This document shows, piece after piece, positions 1 to 7,226 of a stretch of 8,831 nucleotides of DNA. The stretch is from contig JBDIBB010000154.1 in the NCBI GenBank assembly GCA_039812685.1, forward strand, positions 1-8,831, in the 5' to 3' direction. Under the pieces are notes generated by a model. The model saw only the letters and a list, made by a program, of their open reading frames with translations, was not told the DNA's origin and searched no databases. Each line of letters starts with the position of its first letter. The stretch's first letter is position 1. The stretch comes from JBDIBB01 sp039812685. Lineage in GTDB: Bacteria > Acidobacteriota > Vicinamibacteria > Vicinamibacterales > JAFNAJ01. Both the position numbers and the translations under genes were made by a program.

Positions 1-38
1 CCCCAGGCCGGTGTTGTCTCCAGTTGGTCGTGCGCCAT
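1..38 (-). CDS. actD: ActD, alternative complex III subunit D (N-terminal fragment)
   Basis: Only the first dozen codons are in the window; the gene continues past the left edge. The reverse complement reads MAHDQLETTPAWG from 38, or with one more Met from an adjacent ATG at 41. ActD homologues typically have a short polar head followed by a glycine-leucine-rich first strand, which fits the start of this peptide. A GAGGG ribosome-binding site lies at 46-50, giving 7 nt spacing to the ATG at 38 and only 4 nt to the one at 41, so 38 is preferred. It starts about 34 nt after the actC stop on the same strand. In ACIII, ActD is a small membrane-anchored subunit that packs beside ActC. The assignment rests mainly on canonical actABCDEF gene order, because so little sequence is visible. 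Confidence 0.6.
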   Translation of the reverse strand, partial: MAHDQLETTPAW

Positions 39-72
39 CATCCAACCCTCGCGGGCGGCCGGCCGGCCGCCC

Positions 73-1458
<1,386 letters not shown>

Positions 1459-1527
1459 GTCGGCTGCGTCGCTCTTCAGTGGGTCGTGGTCCAGGCTCGT
1501 GGTTCCCGGCGTGCGATCCCGCCGGCG

Positions 1528-4500
1528 TCATCGCGGGTAGGTCAGTTCCCCGCCGTCCATCGGCGGCGCCGCCGTCAACGGGCCGGCCTCGGGCTGCCCC
1601 GCGTGCACGGGCGGCTCGATTCCGGGGTTCGGGTTGCGCACCGCCGCGAGGTACGTGGTGCGCGGCCGGGTGTTCAGTTCGGCGAGCGCGCCGTAGGCGC
1701 GCGGGTCCTGCTTGATCTTCGCCACCCGCGACGCGGGATCGTTGATGTCGCCGAACACGATGGCGCGCGACGGGCAGGCCGCCTCGCAGGCGGTGACCAC
1801 CTCGCCGTCGCGCACCCGGCGGTCCTCCCGCTTGGCGTCGATGCGCGCCCAGTTGATGCGCTGCACGCAGTAGGTGCACTTCTCCATCACGCCGCGGCTG
1901 CGCACCGTGACGTCCGGGTTGCGCGCCATCTTCAGGCTCGGCGTCTCCCAGTCGTTGTAGAGGAAGAAGTTGAACCGGCGCACCTTGTACGGGCAGTTGT
2001 GCGAGCAGTAGCGCGTCCCCACGCACCGGTTGTAGACCATGTCGTTGAGGCCTTCACTGCTGTGGACGGTGGCGGCCACCGGGCACACCACCTCGCACGG
2101 CGCGTTCTCGCAGTGATGGCACGCCATCGGCTGGAAGTAGCTCTCCCGCGGATCGTTCTCGTCGCCGGTGTAGTAGCGATCGATGCGGATCCAGTGCATC
2201 TCGCGCTGCCGCGCGACCTGGTCCTTGCCGACCACCGGGATGTTGTTCTCGGCCTGGCAGGCGATCACGCACGCATTGCACCCGGTGCAGGCGTTCAGAT
2301 CGATCGACATCCCCCACGCGTGCCCCTCGTACTTCCACTGGCTGTTGCCGTAGAGGGTCATCCCGGGGTCGACCGCATGGACGGCGTGCCGCGCGAAGTC
2401 GGGCTCGTCCCGGAAGTGCGCCAGGGTGCCGGCGCGCACGTGGTGCCGGTTCTCGATGGCGAAGTGCCCCTGCGTGCACGCGAGCTGGTAGCGCTCTCCG
2501 CTGGCGGAGACCTCCACGCCGGTCGCCGTCCAGCGCGCGGCGCCGGATCGCAACGGGGTCACGTCGACGCCCACGCCGGTCCCCACCCGGCCCGCGTGCG
2601 TCCGCCCGTAGCCGATGTGCACCATCAGCGAGTTGTCGGGCTGCCCCGGCACGCGCCACACCGGCAGCTTCACCGATTGGCCGGCGAGGCGCACCGTGGC
2701 GAGATCCTGATCGAGCAGGCCGAGCCGCTTCGCCGTGGCGGGACTCACCGCCAGCACGTTGTCCCACGCGATCTTGGTGATCGGCCGCGGCAGCTCCTGC
2801 AGCCACCCGTTGTTGGCGAACCGGCCGTCGATCACGTTCGGGCACGGCCTGAACGTGATCTCCAGCGCGTCGGCCGCCGGCGCGGGCGCGGGCGGCGCGA
2901 TGGCGCCGGCCCGCAGCGCCACCGCCCTGGCGGGCAGGGCGGATCCCGCCAGGAACCCGTCGTGGATCGCCCGCTGCCACAGCTGATCGAAGCTCGCCAC
3001 GGGCTGGCCGTCGGCCTGCGTCACCGCGCCGGAGGAGCCCGAGGCCAGCTGTCGCTGCCAGTGTTCGCGCACCAGATCGAAGGCCTTGGCATCGGCATGG
3101 CCCGAGAGCGCGGCCACGAGTTCGTGCGCGGAGTGCCCCTCGTAGAGCGGTGCGATCAGCGGCTGCACCACCGACAGCGTGCCGTCGAAGGCCCGTGTAT
3201 CGCTCCAGCTCTCGAGGAAGTGCGTCTCGGGCAGCACCCACTGCGAGAGCCGCGCCGTCTCGTCCTCGTACAGGCCCATGAACACGCGCAGCCGCACCCG
3301 GGCCATCCGCTGGGCGAAGGCCAGATCGGGCGGGGCGTCGTAGACCGGGTTCGTGCCGATCGTCACCAGCAGATCCACGCGCCCGGCCTCCATGTCGGCG
3401 GCCAGTTGCGAGAGATCCGCCAGGCCGTCGGCCGGCCGTGCCTCCACCGGGGCGGTGAAGACCACGGTCTCACCCACGGCGCCCAGCAGGTCGTTCATCG
3501 CGTGGGCGAGCACATGGACGGCGGCCGGTTGCTGCGCGCCGGCCATCACCACCGCTGCGCCGCGGTTGGCGAGCAGGTCCCTGACGAGCGCCGGCACCCA
3601 TGCGGCGGGCACGTGCGGCGGCACGACCCCGCCCGATACGTCCGGCACGCCGAGGCCGGCCGCCACCGCCCGGGCCAGGCCCTCGATCTCCGAGGCGCGC
3701 ACGGCCAGCCGGTGGTCGGCCTTCAGGCCGGTGGGCGTCGGCGTGCTCTCGACCACGTAGAGCCGGTTCATCGCGGTGTCGCCGTCGGCCAGCCGGCGCG
3801 CGTCGACGAAGTCGCGCGCGTAGCGGAGCCGGCCCGCGCTCGAGGTGAGGAAGTCCTCGTCGAGCGACAGCACCACCTTCGCCTTGTCGAGCTGGTAGCG
3901 TGGCGTCAGCGCCTCGCCGAAGGCCTGCAGCGCGCCGGCGCGGGCGGCGCCGCTCTCGGCCGCCTCCCACTGGATCCACCGCGCCTGCGGATAGGCCGCG
4001 AGCAGGTCCGCGATCTGCCCCGCGAGCGTCGGCGAGATCACCGCGCCCGTCAGCAGCCGCAGCCCCGCGCCCTGCCGTTCGCGCTGCGCCGCCATCTCCT
4101 CCTGGATCGCCGTGATGAACTGGCCCCACGGGCGGATCTCGTCGAGGAACTTCACCGCCTGCGCGCGATCGGGGTCGTAGAGCGAGAGGATGGCCGCCTG
4201 CGAGAACACGTCGGTGCCACCGCGCGTCGCCGGGTGCTCGGGGTTGGGCTCGATCTTCGTCGGCCGCCCCTCGTGGCTCTCGGCGAGCACGGGGATCGCG
4301 CCGCCGGGCAGCGGCATCGCCGTCGCGTAGAACAGCGGCCGGCCGGGCACCAGTTCCTCCGGTGCGCGCGCGTACGGGACGATCTTCTCTTCGGGGATCC
4401 TGGTGCACGCCGTGGCGCCGCCCAGCGCCAGCGAGGCGCCCATCAGCTTGAGGAAGGTGCGGCGGCCGACGGGATCGTCGAACTCCGAGGCGGCCTCGGG

Positions 4501-4626
4501 GAACTCCCGGTGCAGCATCTGCCGGAACTCCGGGGTGTCGGCCAGTTCGTCGAGCCCGCGCCACCAGGTCTTGCCACTGGTCTCGGCCATGCGTGCCTGC
4601 AGGGCCGACAGGTCCATCTCTCGCAT
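1528..4626 (-). CDS. actB: ActB, iron-sulfur / molybdopterin-oxidoreductase-like subunit of alternative complex III
   Basis: This 1032-aa periplasmic electron-transfer subunit is a fusion of a catalytically inactive molybdopterin-oxidoreductase-like domain with an NrfC-type ferredoxin domain, as in other ActB proteins. The head has a Tat-like RRTFLK (55-60), a hydrophobic stretch and Cys74 in ATAC, fitting Tat export and possible lipid anchoring; ActB lipidation is known in the family. Residues about 80-700 form the large molybdoenzyme-like domain, which in this family does not bind the cofactor. The C-terminal part has four cysteine sets: 780/783/786/790, 836/839/844/848, 868/874/878 and 917/920/947/951. 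The three-cysteine set fits the [3Fe-4S] cluster. It takes electrons from ActC and passes them to haem subunits. Start ATG 4626 has a weak upstream AGGCAG; M4 is the alternative but has no spaced ribosome-binding site. It stops with TGA, where a normal ActB ends. Confidence 0.97.
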   Translation of the reverse strand: MREMDLSALQARMAETSGKTWWRGLDELADTPEFRQMLHREFPEAASEFDDPVGRRTFLKLMGASLALGGATACTRIPEEKIVPYARAPEELVPGRPLFYATAMPLPGGAIPVLAESHEGRPTKIEPNPEHPATRGGTDVFSQAAILSLYDPDRAQAVKFLDEIRPWGQFITAIQEEMAAQRERQGAGLRLLTGAVISPTLAGQIADLLAAYPQARWIQWEAAESGAARAGALQAFGEALTPRYQLDKAKVVLSLDEDFLTSSAGRLRYARDFVDARRLADGDTAMNRLYVVESTPTPTGLKADHRLAVRASEIEGLARAVAAGLGVPDVSGGVVPPHVPAAWVPALVRDLLANRGAAVVMAGAQQPAAVHVLAHAMNDLLGAVGETVVFTAPVEARPADGLADLSQLAADMEAGRVDLLVTIGTNPVYDAPPDLAFAQRMARVRLRVFMGLYEDETARLSQWVLPETHFLESWSDTRAFDGTLSVVQPLIAPLYEGHSAHELVAALSGHADAKAFDLVREHWQRQLASGSSGAVTQADGQPVASFDQLWQRAIHDGFLAGSALPARAVALRAGAIAPPAPAPAADALEITFRPCPNVIDGRFANNGWLQELPRPITKIAWDNVLAVSPATAKRLGLLDQDLATVRLAGQSVKLPVWRVPGQPDNSLMVHIGYGRTHAGRVGTGVGVDVTPLRSGAARWTATGVEVSASGERYQLACTQGHFAIENRHHVRAGTLAHFRDEPDFARHAVHAVDPGMTLYGNSQWKYEGHAWGMSIDLNACTGCNACVIACQAENNIPVVGKDQVARQREMHWIRIDRYYTGDENDPRESYFQPMACHHCENAPCEVVCPVAATVHSSEGLNDMVYNRCVGTRYCSHNCPYKVRRFNFFLYNDWETPSLKMARNPDVTVRSRGVMEKCTYCVQRINWARIDAKREDRRVRDGEVVTACEAACPSRAIVFGDINDPASRVAKIKQDPRAYGALAELNTRPRTTYLAAVRNPNPGIEPPVHAGQPEAGPLTAAPPMDGGELTYPR

Positions 4627-4686
4627 ATCGTTTGGCTGCCTACGCTGACTGGTTCGTGTTCCCGCGGCCGGTGCGCGCGCCCCGCC

Positions 4687-5337
4687 TCACCGATGACACG
4701 TCGAGCAGGAGGTGAGGCGCTGGATGTCGTACTCCTTCACCAGCCTGGCGCCGATCTCGGCCTGGCTGGCCGCCGGCTGGTAGCCCATCGCGAACACGGC
4801 CTCGCGCGGCCGGACGTACTTCTCCGGGGCGCGATGGCAGTCGAGGCACCACTCCATCTGCAGCGTCTGGGCCTGGTAGATGCCCGCCATCGTGTCGACG
4901 CGGCCGTGGCAGGTCTCGCACCCGATCCCCTTCCTGATGTGGATCGAATGGTTGAAGTAGACGAAGTCGGGCAGGTTGTGCACCCGCGTCCACTGCAGCG
5001 ACTCGCCGGTCCGGAAGCTGGCCCGCACGGGCTCGAGAAACGCGCTGGTCACCCAGATCTGCGAGTGACAGTTCATGCACGTCTTGGTCGGCGGGATGTT
5101 GGCGAACGCCGCGGTCTCGACCGACGTGTGGCAGTAGCGGCAGTCGATGCCGATTCCGCCGACGTGGTGCGCGTGGCTGAACTGCACCGGCTGCGTGATG
5201 GCGGTGTGGGCGCCGGTGACCCAGTCCGAACGCATGACGATGGGCGCTGCCGCACCCAGCAGCACGGCGAGGGCGCCGGCGATCACCAGGCTCGCGCGGG
5301 CGAGCTGGTTCGCGCGTGGACGAAATATCTGGCTCAT
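4687..5337 (-). CDS. actA: ActA, pentahaem cytochrome c subunit of alternative complex III
   Basis: This 216-aa cytochrome has one N-terminal transmembrane segment (about 13-33) and five CxxCH haem c motifs at 66-70, 87-91, 140-144, 164-168 and 211-215, the last just before the C-terminus. Five haems, an N-terminal anchor and the position ahead of actB are diagnostic of ActA. It sits on the periplasmic face and conducts electrons from ActB to the downstream cytochrome c or oxidase. The open frame extends further upstream, but that stretch is arginine-rich and unlike the family, so ATG 5337 (MSQIF) is taken as the start. GAAGG precedes it by only 1 nt, which is tight; an in-frame GTG at 5349 after a G-run is an alternative adding four residues. 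The gene is probably the first of the act operon and is followed by a 60-nt gap before actB. It stops with TGA. Confidence 0.96.
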   Translation of the reverse strand: MSQIFRPRANQLARASLVIAGALAVLLGAAAPIVMRSDWVTGAHTAITQPVQFSHAHHVGGIGIDCRYCHTSVETAAFANIPPTKTCMNCHSQIWVTSAFLEPVRASFRTGESLQWTRVHNLPDFVYFNHSIHIRKGIGCETCHGRVDTMAGIYQAQTLQMEWCLDCHRAPEKYVRPREAVFAMGYQPAASQAEIGARLVKEYDIQRLTSCSTCHR

Positions 5338-5483
5338 ACCTTCAGGCACGAAACAGGCCCCCCGCCACGACACCCGCCAGGGCGCCGGGAGGCGGCGCGC
5401 CCGGGCGATGCGCTCCCCCGGGCAACCGGAGGAACACGTCGCACGTTCAGCAGTGGCATTGGCCGTACGGGGCAGGAACCGCC

Positions 5484-5510
5484 GCCCGCGCCTCGAACGA
5501 CCGCGCGGGC
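5484..5510. repeat. perfect 8-bp inverted repeat in the actA leader
   Basis: GCCCGCGC at 5484-5491 and GCGCGGGC at 5503-5510 are exact inverted copies around an 11-nt centre. In the minus-strand transcript this would be a very stable hairpin about 150 nt before the actA start and just after the small-ORF stop. No T-tract follows, so it is not a standard intrinsic terminator; an attenuator, processing site or protein-binding palindrome are possibilities. GC-rich hairpins arise easily by chance here. Confidence 0.4.
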
Positions 5511-5516
5511 AACGCC

Positions 5517-5693
5517 TCAGTACGACTGCCGGTCCGGCACGAACCGCGTGCCGGACCGCGCCGGAAGCGCCGTGGCCTGCCATTCACGGTCGCGGAACGC
5601 GACCGCGAACCGCTCGGCTGGCAGCGGTGAGCCCGCACGCGCGAACACGAACGTCCGGCGCAAGCCGGCGTGCGATTCGCACGGGCAGGACAC
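5517..5693 (-). CDS. possible small protein upstream of actA (hypothetical)
   Basis: The stretch encodes about 58 residues from a GTG at 5693 and ends with TGA at 5517. Its C-terminal half, which includes AERFAVAFRDREW and ends in VPDRQSY, has a balanced protein-like composition, and codon third positions are overwhelmingly G or C. The head contains CPC. There is no convincing ribosome-binding site, and the frame stays open further upstream without an ATG close by. It would lie just downstream of the promoter candidate at 5742-5771, in the leader of the act operon. I do not recognise a family. It may be noise in GC-rich DNA. Confidence 0.22.
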   Translation of the reverse strand: MSCPCESHAGLRRTFVFARAGSPLPAERFAVAFRDREWQATALPARSGTRFVPDRQSY

Positions 5694-5741
5694 GCCTGTC
5701 GCCAGCGACGGCAACGGCGAACTCAGCAAGAGGCCCGGCGC

Positions 5742-5771
5742 ATCATAGCGCAGGCCGCGCGGCGTCCACAA
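5742..5771 (-). promoter_or_regulatory. candidate sigma-70-type promoter for the act operon
   Basis: On the minus strand, TTGTGG (5771-5766) and TATGAT (5747-5742) are separated by 18 nt. TATGAT matches five of six bases of the -10 consensus and is conspicuous in this GC-rich DNA. A T8 run directly upstream (5777-5770) could act as an UP-like element. Transcription would start near 5735 and read the small ORF and then actA. The assignment is from consensus matching only. Confidence 0.45.
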
Positions 5772-5822
5772 AAAAAATCGGGTCGCCGGACCAACCGCCG
5801 GTGCCAGGGGGCCGGCCGGCGC

Positions 5823-5828
5823 GATACT
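5823..5828 (+). promoter_or_regulatory. weak -10-like element before the zinc-ribbon gene
   Basis: GATACT at 5823-5828 matches four of six bases of the -10 consensus and lies about 55 nt before the start of the zinc-ribbon gene. I find no good -35 at the expected distance, so this is tentative. Confidence 0.2.
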
Positions 5829-5882
5829 GTCAGGAGCCGGGGTCCGGCGGCGCCACCCATCGCCCCGGGGAGCGAAACGCAC

Positions 5883-6341
5883 ATGTCCGACCGGAAATAC
5901 CGCCAGCGTGGCTACCAGGACGACGATCGCGATCGCGCCGCGCGCGACCGTCCCGACACCGCTCCGCCGCGCGCGCCGCGCGAGCCCGGCGCGCCGCGCG
6001 CGCGCAGCATCCCGCCCGAGGCGCCGCGCACGCCCCGTCTCATGGCCAGCCACGAGGTGGTGCGCTGCCGCGCGTGCGCCACGCTCGTGTCGTCGCCGAT
6101 CGCCGCCGATTCCACGTGCCCGAAGTGCCGCGCCGCGCTGCACAGCTGCGTGCAGTGCGCCAGCTTCGATCCGGGCGCACGGTTCCAGTGCCTGCAGCCG
6201 GTCCCCGCGGCCATCTCGCCGAAGGACACCGCCAACGACTGTGCCTGGTTCTCGCCCAGCGTGCGCGTCGAGCGGCAGACGTCCTCGATCCGCAGCGACA
6301 ACGACCCGAAGTCGGCGTTCGACAAACTGTTCAACTTCTAG
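5883..6341 (+). CDS. zinc-ribbon protein with disordered N-terminus, function unknown
   Basis: This 152-aa protein has a highly charged, proline- and arginine-rich head (about 1-54) that should be disordered, then a compact eight-cysteine domain. The cysteines are at 62/65, 79/82, 89/92, 103 and 120, which reads as two zinc sites: CxxC...CxxC followed by CxxC...C...C. The second site includes CVQCASFDPGARFQC and ends at NDC, a pattern I recall from uncharacterised acidobacterial proteins (memory, not a search). The C-terminus has AFDKLFNF. There is no signal peptide or membrane segment, so it is probably cytoplasmic. GGGGAG at 5867-5872, 10 nt upstream, supports ATG 5883; it stops with TAG. 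It is followed 63 nt later by the disulfide oxidoreductase gene. A role in nucleic-acid or protein binding is possible but not shown. Confidence 0.85.
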   Translation: MSDRKYRQRGYQDDDRDRAARDRPDTAPPRAPREPGAPRARSIPPEAPRTPRLMASHEVVRCRACATLVSSPIAADSTCPKCRAALHSCVQCASFDPGARFQCLQPVPAAISPKDTANDCAWFSPSVRVERQTSSIRSDNDPKSAFDKLFNF

Positions 6342-6345
6342 CGCG

Positions 6346-6366
6346 GAAGCCGGCGCCGGCCGCTTC
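6346..6366 (+). terminator. terminator-like hairpin after the zinc-ribbon gene
   Basis: Beginning 4 nt after the TAG stop, GAAGC (6346-6350) pairs with GCTTC (6362-6366), and an inner GGC/GCC extends the stem around a GCCG loop with one bulged C. There is no T-tract after it, so it is only a candidate intrinsic terminator; many GC-rich bacteria use such hairpins without a U-run. Confidence 0.33.
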
Positions 6367-6404
6367 GAGGCCCGTCGTCTTCCGCCAGACTGCGACCATT
6401 CACC

Positions 6405-7082
6405 ATGTCCCTGCTCTCCGACGCCGAACTCGCGCAGGTGCGCGAACTGCTCGCGGGCATGACCGCTCCGGTCGTGCTCCGCTACTACACACAGACGCTC
6501 GAGTGCGACACGTGCGCCGATACGCGACGCATCCTGGATCTGCTCGCCGGCGCGAGCGACCGGATCACCGTCGAGGAGCACAACCTGGTGCTCGAGCGCG
6601 AGGCGGCCGCGGCGGCCGGCGTCGATCGCGCCCCCACCATCATCGTGCTCGGCGCCGGCGCCGACGGCGCGCTCCGCGATGACGGCGTGCGCTTCGTCGG
6701 CGCGCCGCTCGGCTACGAGTTCACGGCGCTGCTGGATGCCATCCTGCTCGTCTCGCACGGCGAAGCGGACCTCTCGGAGGCGAGCCGGCGCCTGCTGGCG
6801 GCCGTCACGAGCCCGATGACACTGCAGGTCTTCACCACGCCCACCTGACCGCACTGCCCGCGGGCCGTGAGCCTCGCGAACCGGATGGCCGTGGCCAACC
6901 CCCATGTGACCGCCATCGCCGTGGAGGTGAGCGAATACCCGGACCTGGCACGCAAGTACCGGGTGCGCGGTGTCCCGATGACGGTGGTCGACGATCAGGT
7001 GGAGATCCTCGGCGCGTTGCCCGAGGACACGTTCGTCGCGCAGGCGGTGCAGTTGCGCACGCAGCCCTCTCCCGGCGCCTGA
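6405..7082 (+). CDS. selenocysteine-containing protein disulfide oxidoreductase (PDO/glutaredoxin-like, two thioredoxin folds)
   Basis: Read with TGA 6846-6848 as selenocysteine, this is a 225-aa protein of two tandem thioredoxin folds, matching the roughly 226 aa of archaeal PDO and the paired folds of the AhpF N-terminus. The first fold has CDTC (34-37) and a probable cis-proline in RAPTI. The second begins FTTPT, then Sec148-P-H-C151, and has a cis-proline in VRGVPMT; the Sec sits exactly where the nucleophilic cysteine of the CPHC site belongs. No frame change is needed. A SECIS-like hairpin lies at 6859-6878. No signal peptide is seen, so it should be cytoplasmic, catalysing dithiol/disulfide exchange or feeding electrons to a peroxidase. 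ATG 6405 lacks a Shine-Dalgarno site, and no other in-frame start is close. The true stop, TGA 7080, has no such hairpin. Alternatives are a nonsense mutation or a base-call error. Automated callers would report 6405-6848 and 6867-7082 separately. Confidence 0.85.
6859..6878 (+). promoter_or_regulatory. bacterial SECIS-like stem-loop for UGA 6846 (PDO)
   Basis: CGCGGGC (6859-6865) pairs with GCC-U-CGCG (6871-6878), giving seven base pairs with one bulged U around the loop CGUGA (6866-6870). The loop starts 18 nt after the UGA and has G at its second position. Bacterial SECIS elements lie inside the coding region just after the UGA, with a small apical loop carrying an early G or GU about 16-37 nt away, which binds SelB. 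The geometry fits, and the lipoprotein gene has the same loop at the same distance. Confidence 0.75.
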
Positions 7083-7136
7083 GGCGCGGAGCACACCTCG
7101 ATCGCCCGGGCCGGAGGCGGGCGTGAGCCGGCGCGG

Positions 7137-7145
7137 TGCTATACT
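7137..7145 (+). promoter_or_regulatory. extended -10 promoter for the lipoprotein gene
   Basis: TGCTATACT forms an extended -10 (TGnTATACT), five of six bases matching TATAAT, in otherwise GC-rich DNA. No good -35 is seen, which is usual for extended -10 promoters. Transcription would start near 7152, leaving a leader of about 75 nt before ATG 7227. A 6-bp GC hairpin at 7103-7123, just upstream, has no T-tract and might end the PDO transcript. Confidence 0.5.
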
Positions 7146-7214
7146 GCGCCACTCCCTTTCGATTGGGCTCCCTCGTTGCGGCTGCTCGCCACGCGGTGTC
7201 GTGGGCATGCCGTG

Positions 7215-7222
7215 AAAGGAGG
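7215..7222 (+). promoter_or_regulatory. strong Shine-Dalgarno site fixing the lipoprotein start
   Basis: AAAGGAGG at 7215-7222 is a near-perfect anti-16S match and lies 4 nt before ATG 7227. It decides the start against an in-frame ATG at 7176, which would put 17 polar residues ahead of the signal peptide. Confidence 0.85.
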
Positions 7223-7226
7223 ACAT

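Larger units (their letters stand above)
5338..5882. other. divergent intergenic region between the act operon and the zinc-ribbon gene
   Basis: About 545 nt separate the divergent starts of actA (minus) and the zinc-ribbon gene (plus). It holds a minus-strand promoter candidate (5742-5771), an 8-A tract on the plus strand (5770-5777), a possible small minus-strand ORF (5517-5693) and a perfect inverted repeat (5484-5510). I see no tRNA, insertion sequence or repeat array. If the promoter is real, the actA transcript has a leader of about 400 nt, unusually long. Confidence 0.6.

Noticed and set aside
5484..5519. The UGA ending the small minus-strand ORF as a Sec codon, because a hairpin follows it
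   Set aside because: The hairpin loop differs from the CGUGA pattern and starts at 14 nt, the ORF itself is doubtful, and the frame beyond the UGA gives low-complexity Arg/Pro/Ser-rich sequence.
6405..6848. PDO as a truncated pseudogene or frameshifted gene
   Set aside because: There is no frame change: the homologous sequence continues in the same frame directly after the TGA, its codon usage is undisturbed, and the lost residue is exactly the catalytic cysteine, followed by a SECIS-like hairpin. A base-call error cannot be excluded from one sequence alone.
1528..7082. Global UGA reassignment (UGA as Trp, Gly or Cys)
   Set aside because: actA, actB and the PDO gene end at UGA at family-typical C-termini, and tryptophan is written TGG throughout the operon.
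7080..7123. The PDO terminal UGA as a further selenocysteine codon
   Set aside because: The protein already has full family length there, no hairpin with a CGUGA loop lies at the 18-nt offset, and a promoter and leader for the next gene follow.
5694..7226. A long minus-strand open frame opposite the zinc-ribbon and PDO genes
   Set aside because: It is an antisense artefact of GC-rich DNA. Only its last part (5517-5693), outside the plus-strand genes, is kept, as a low-confidence small ORF.
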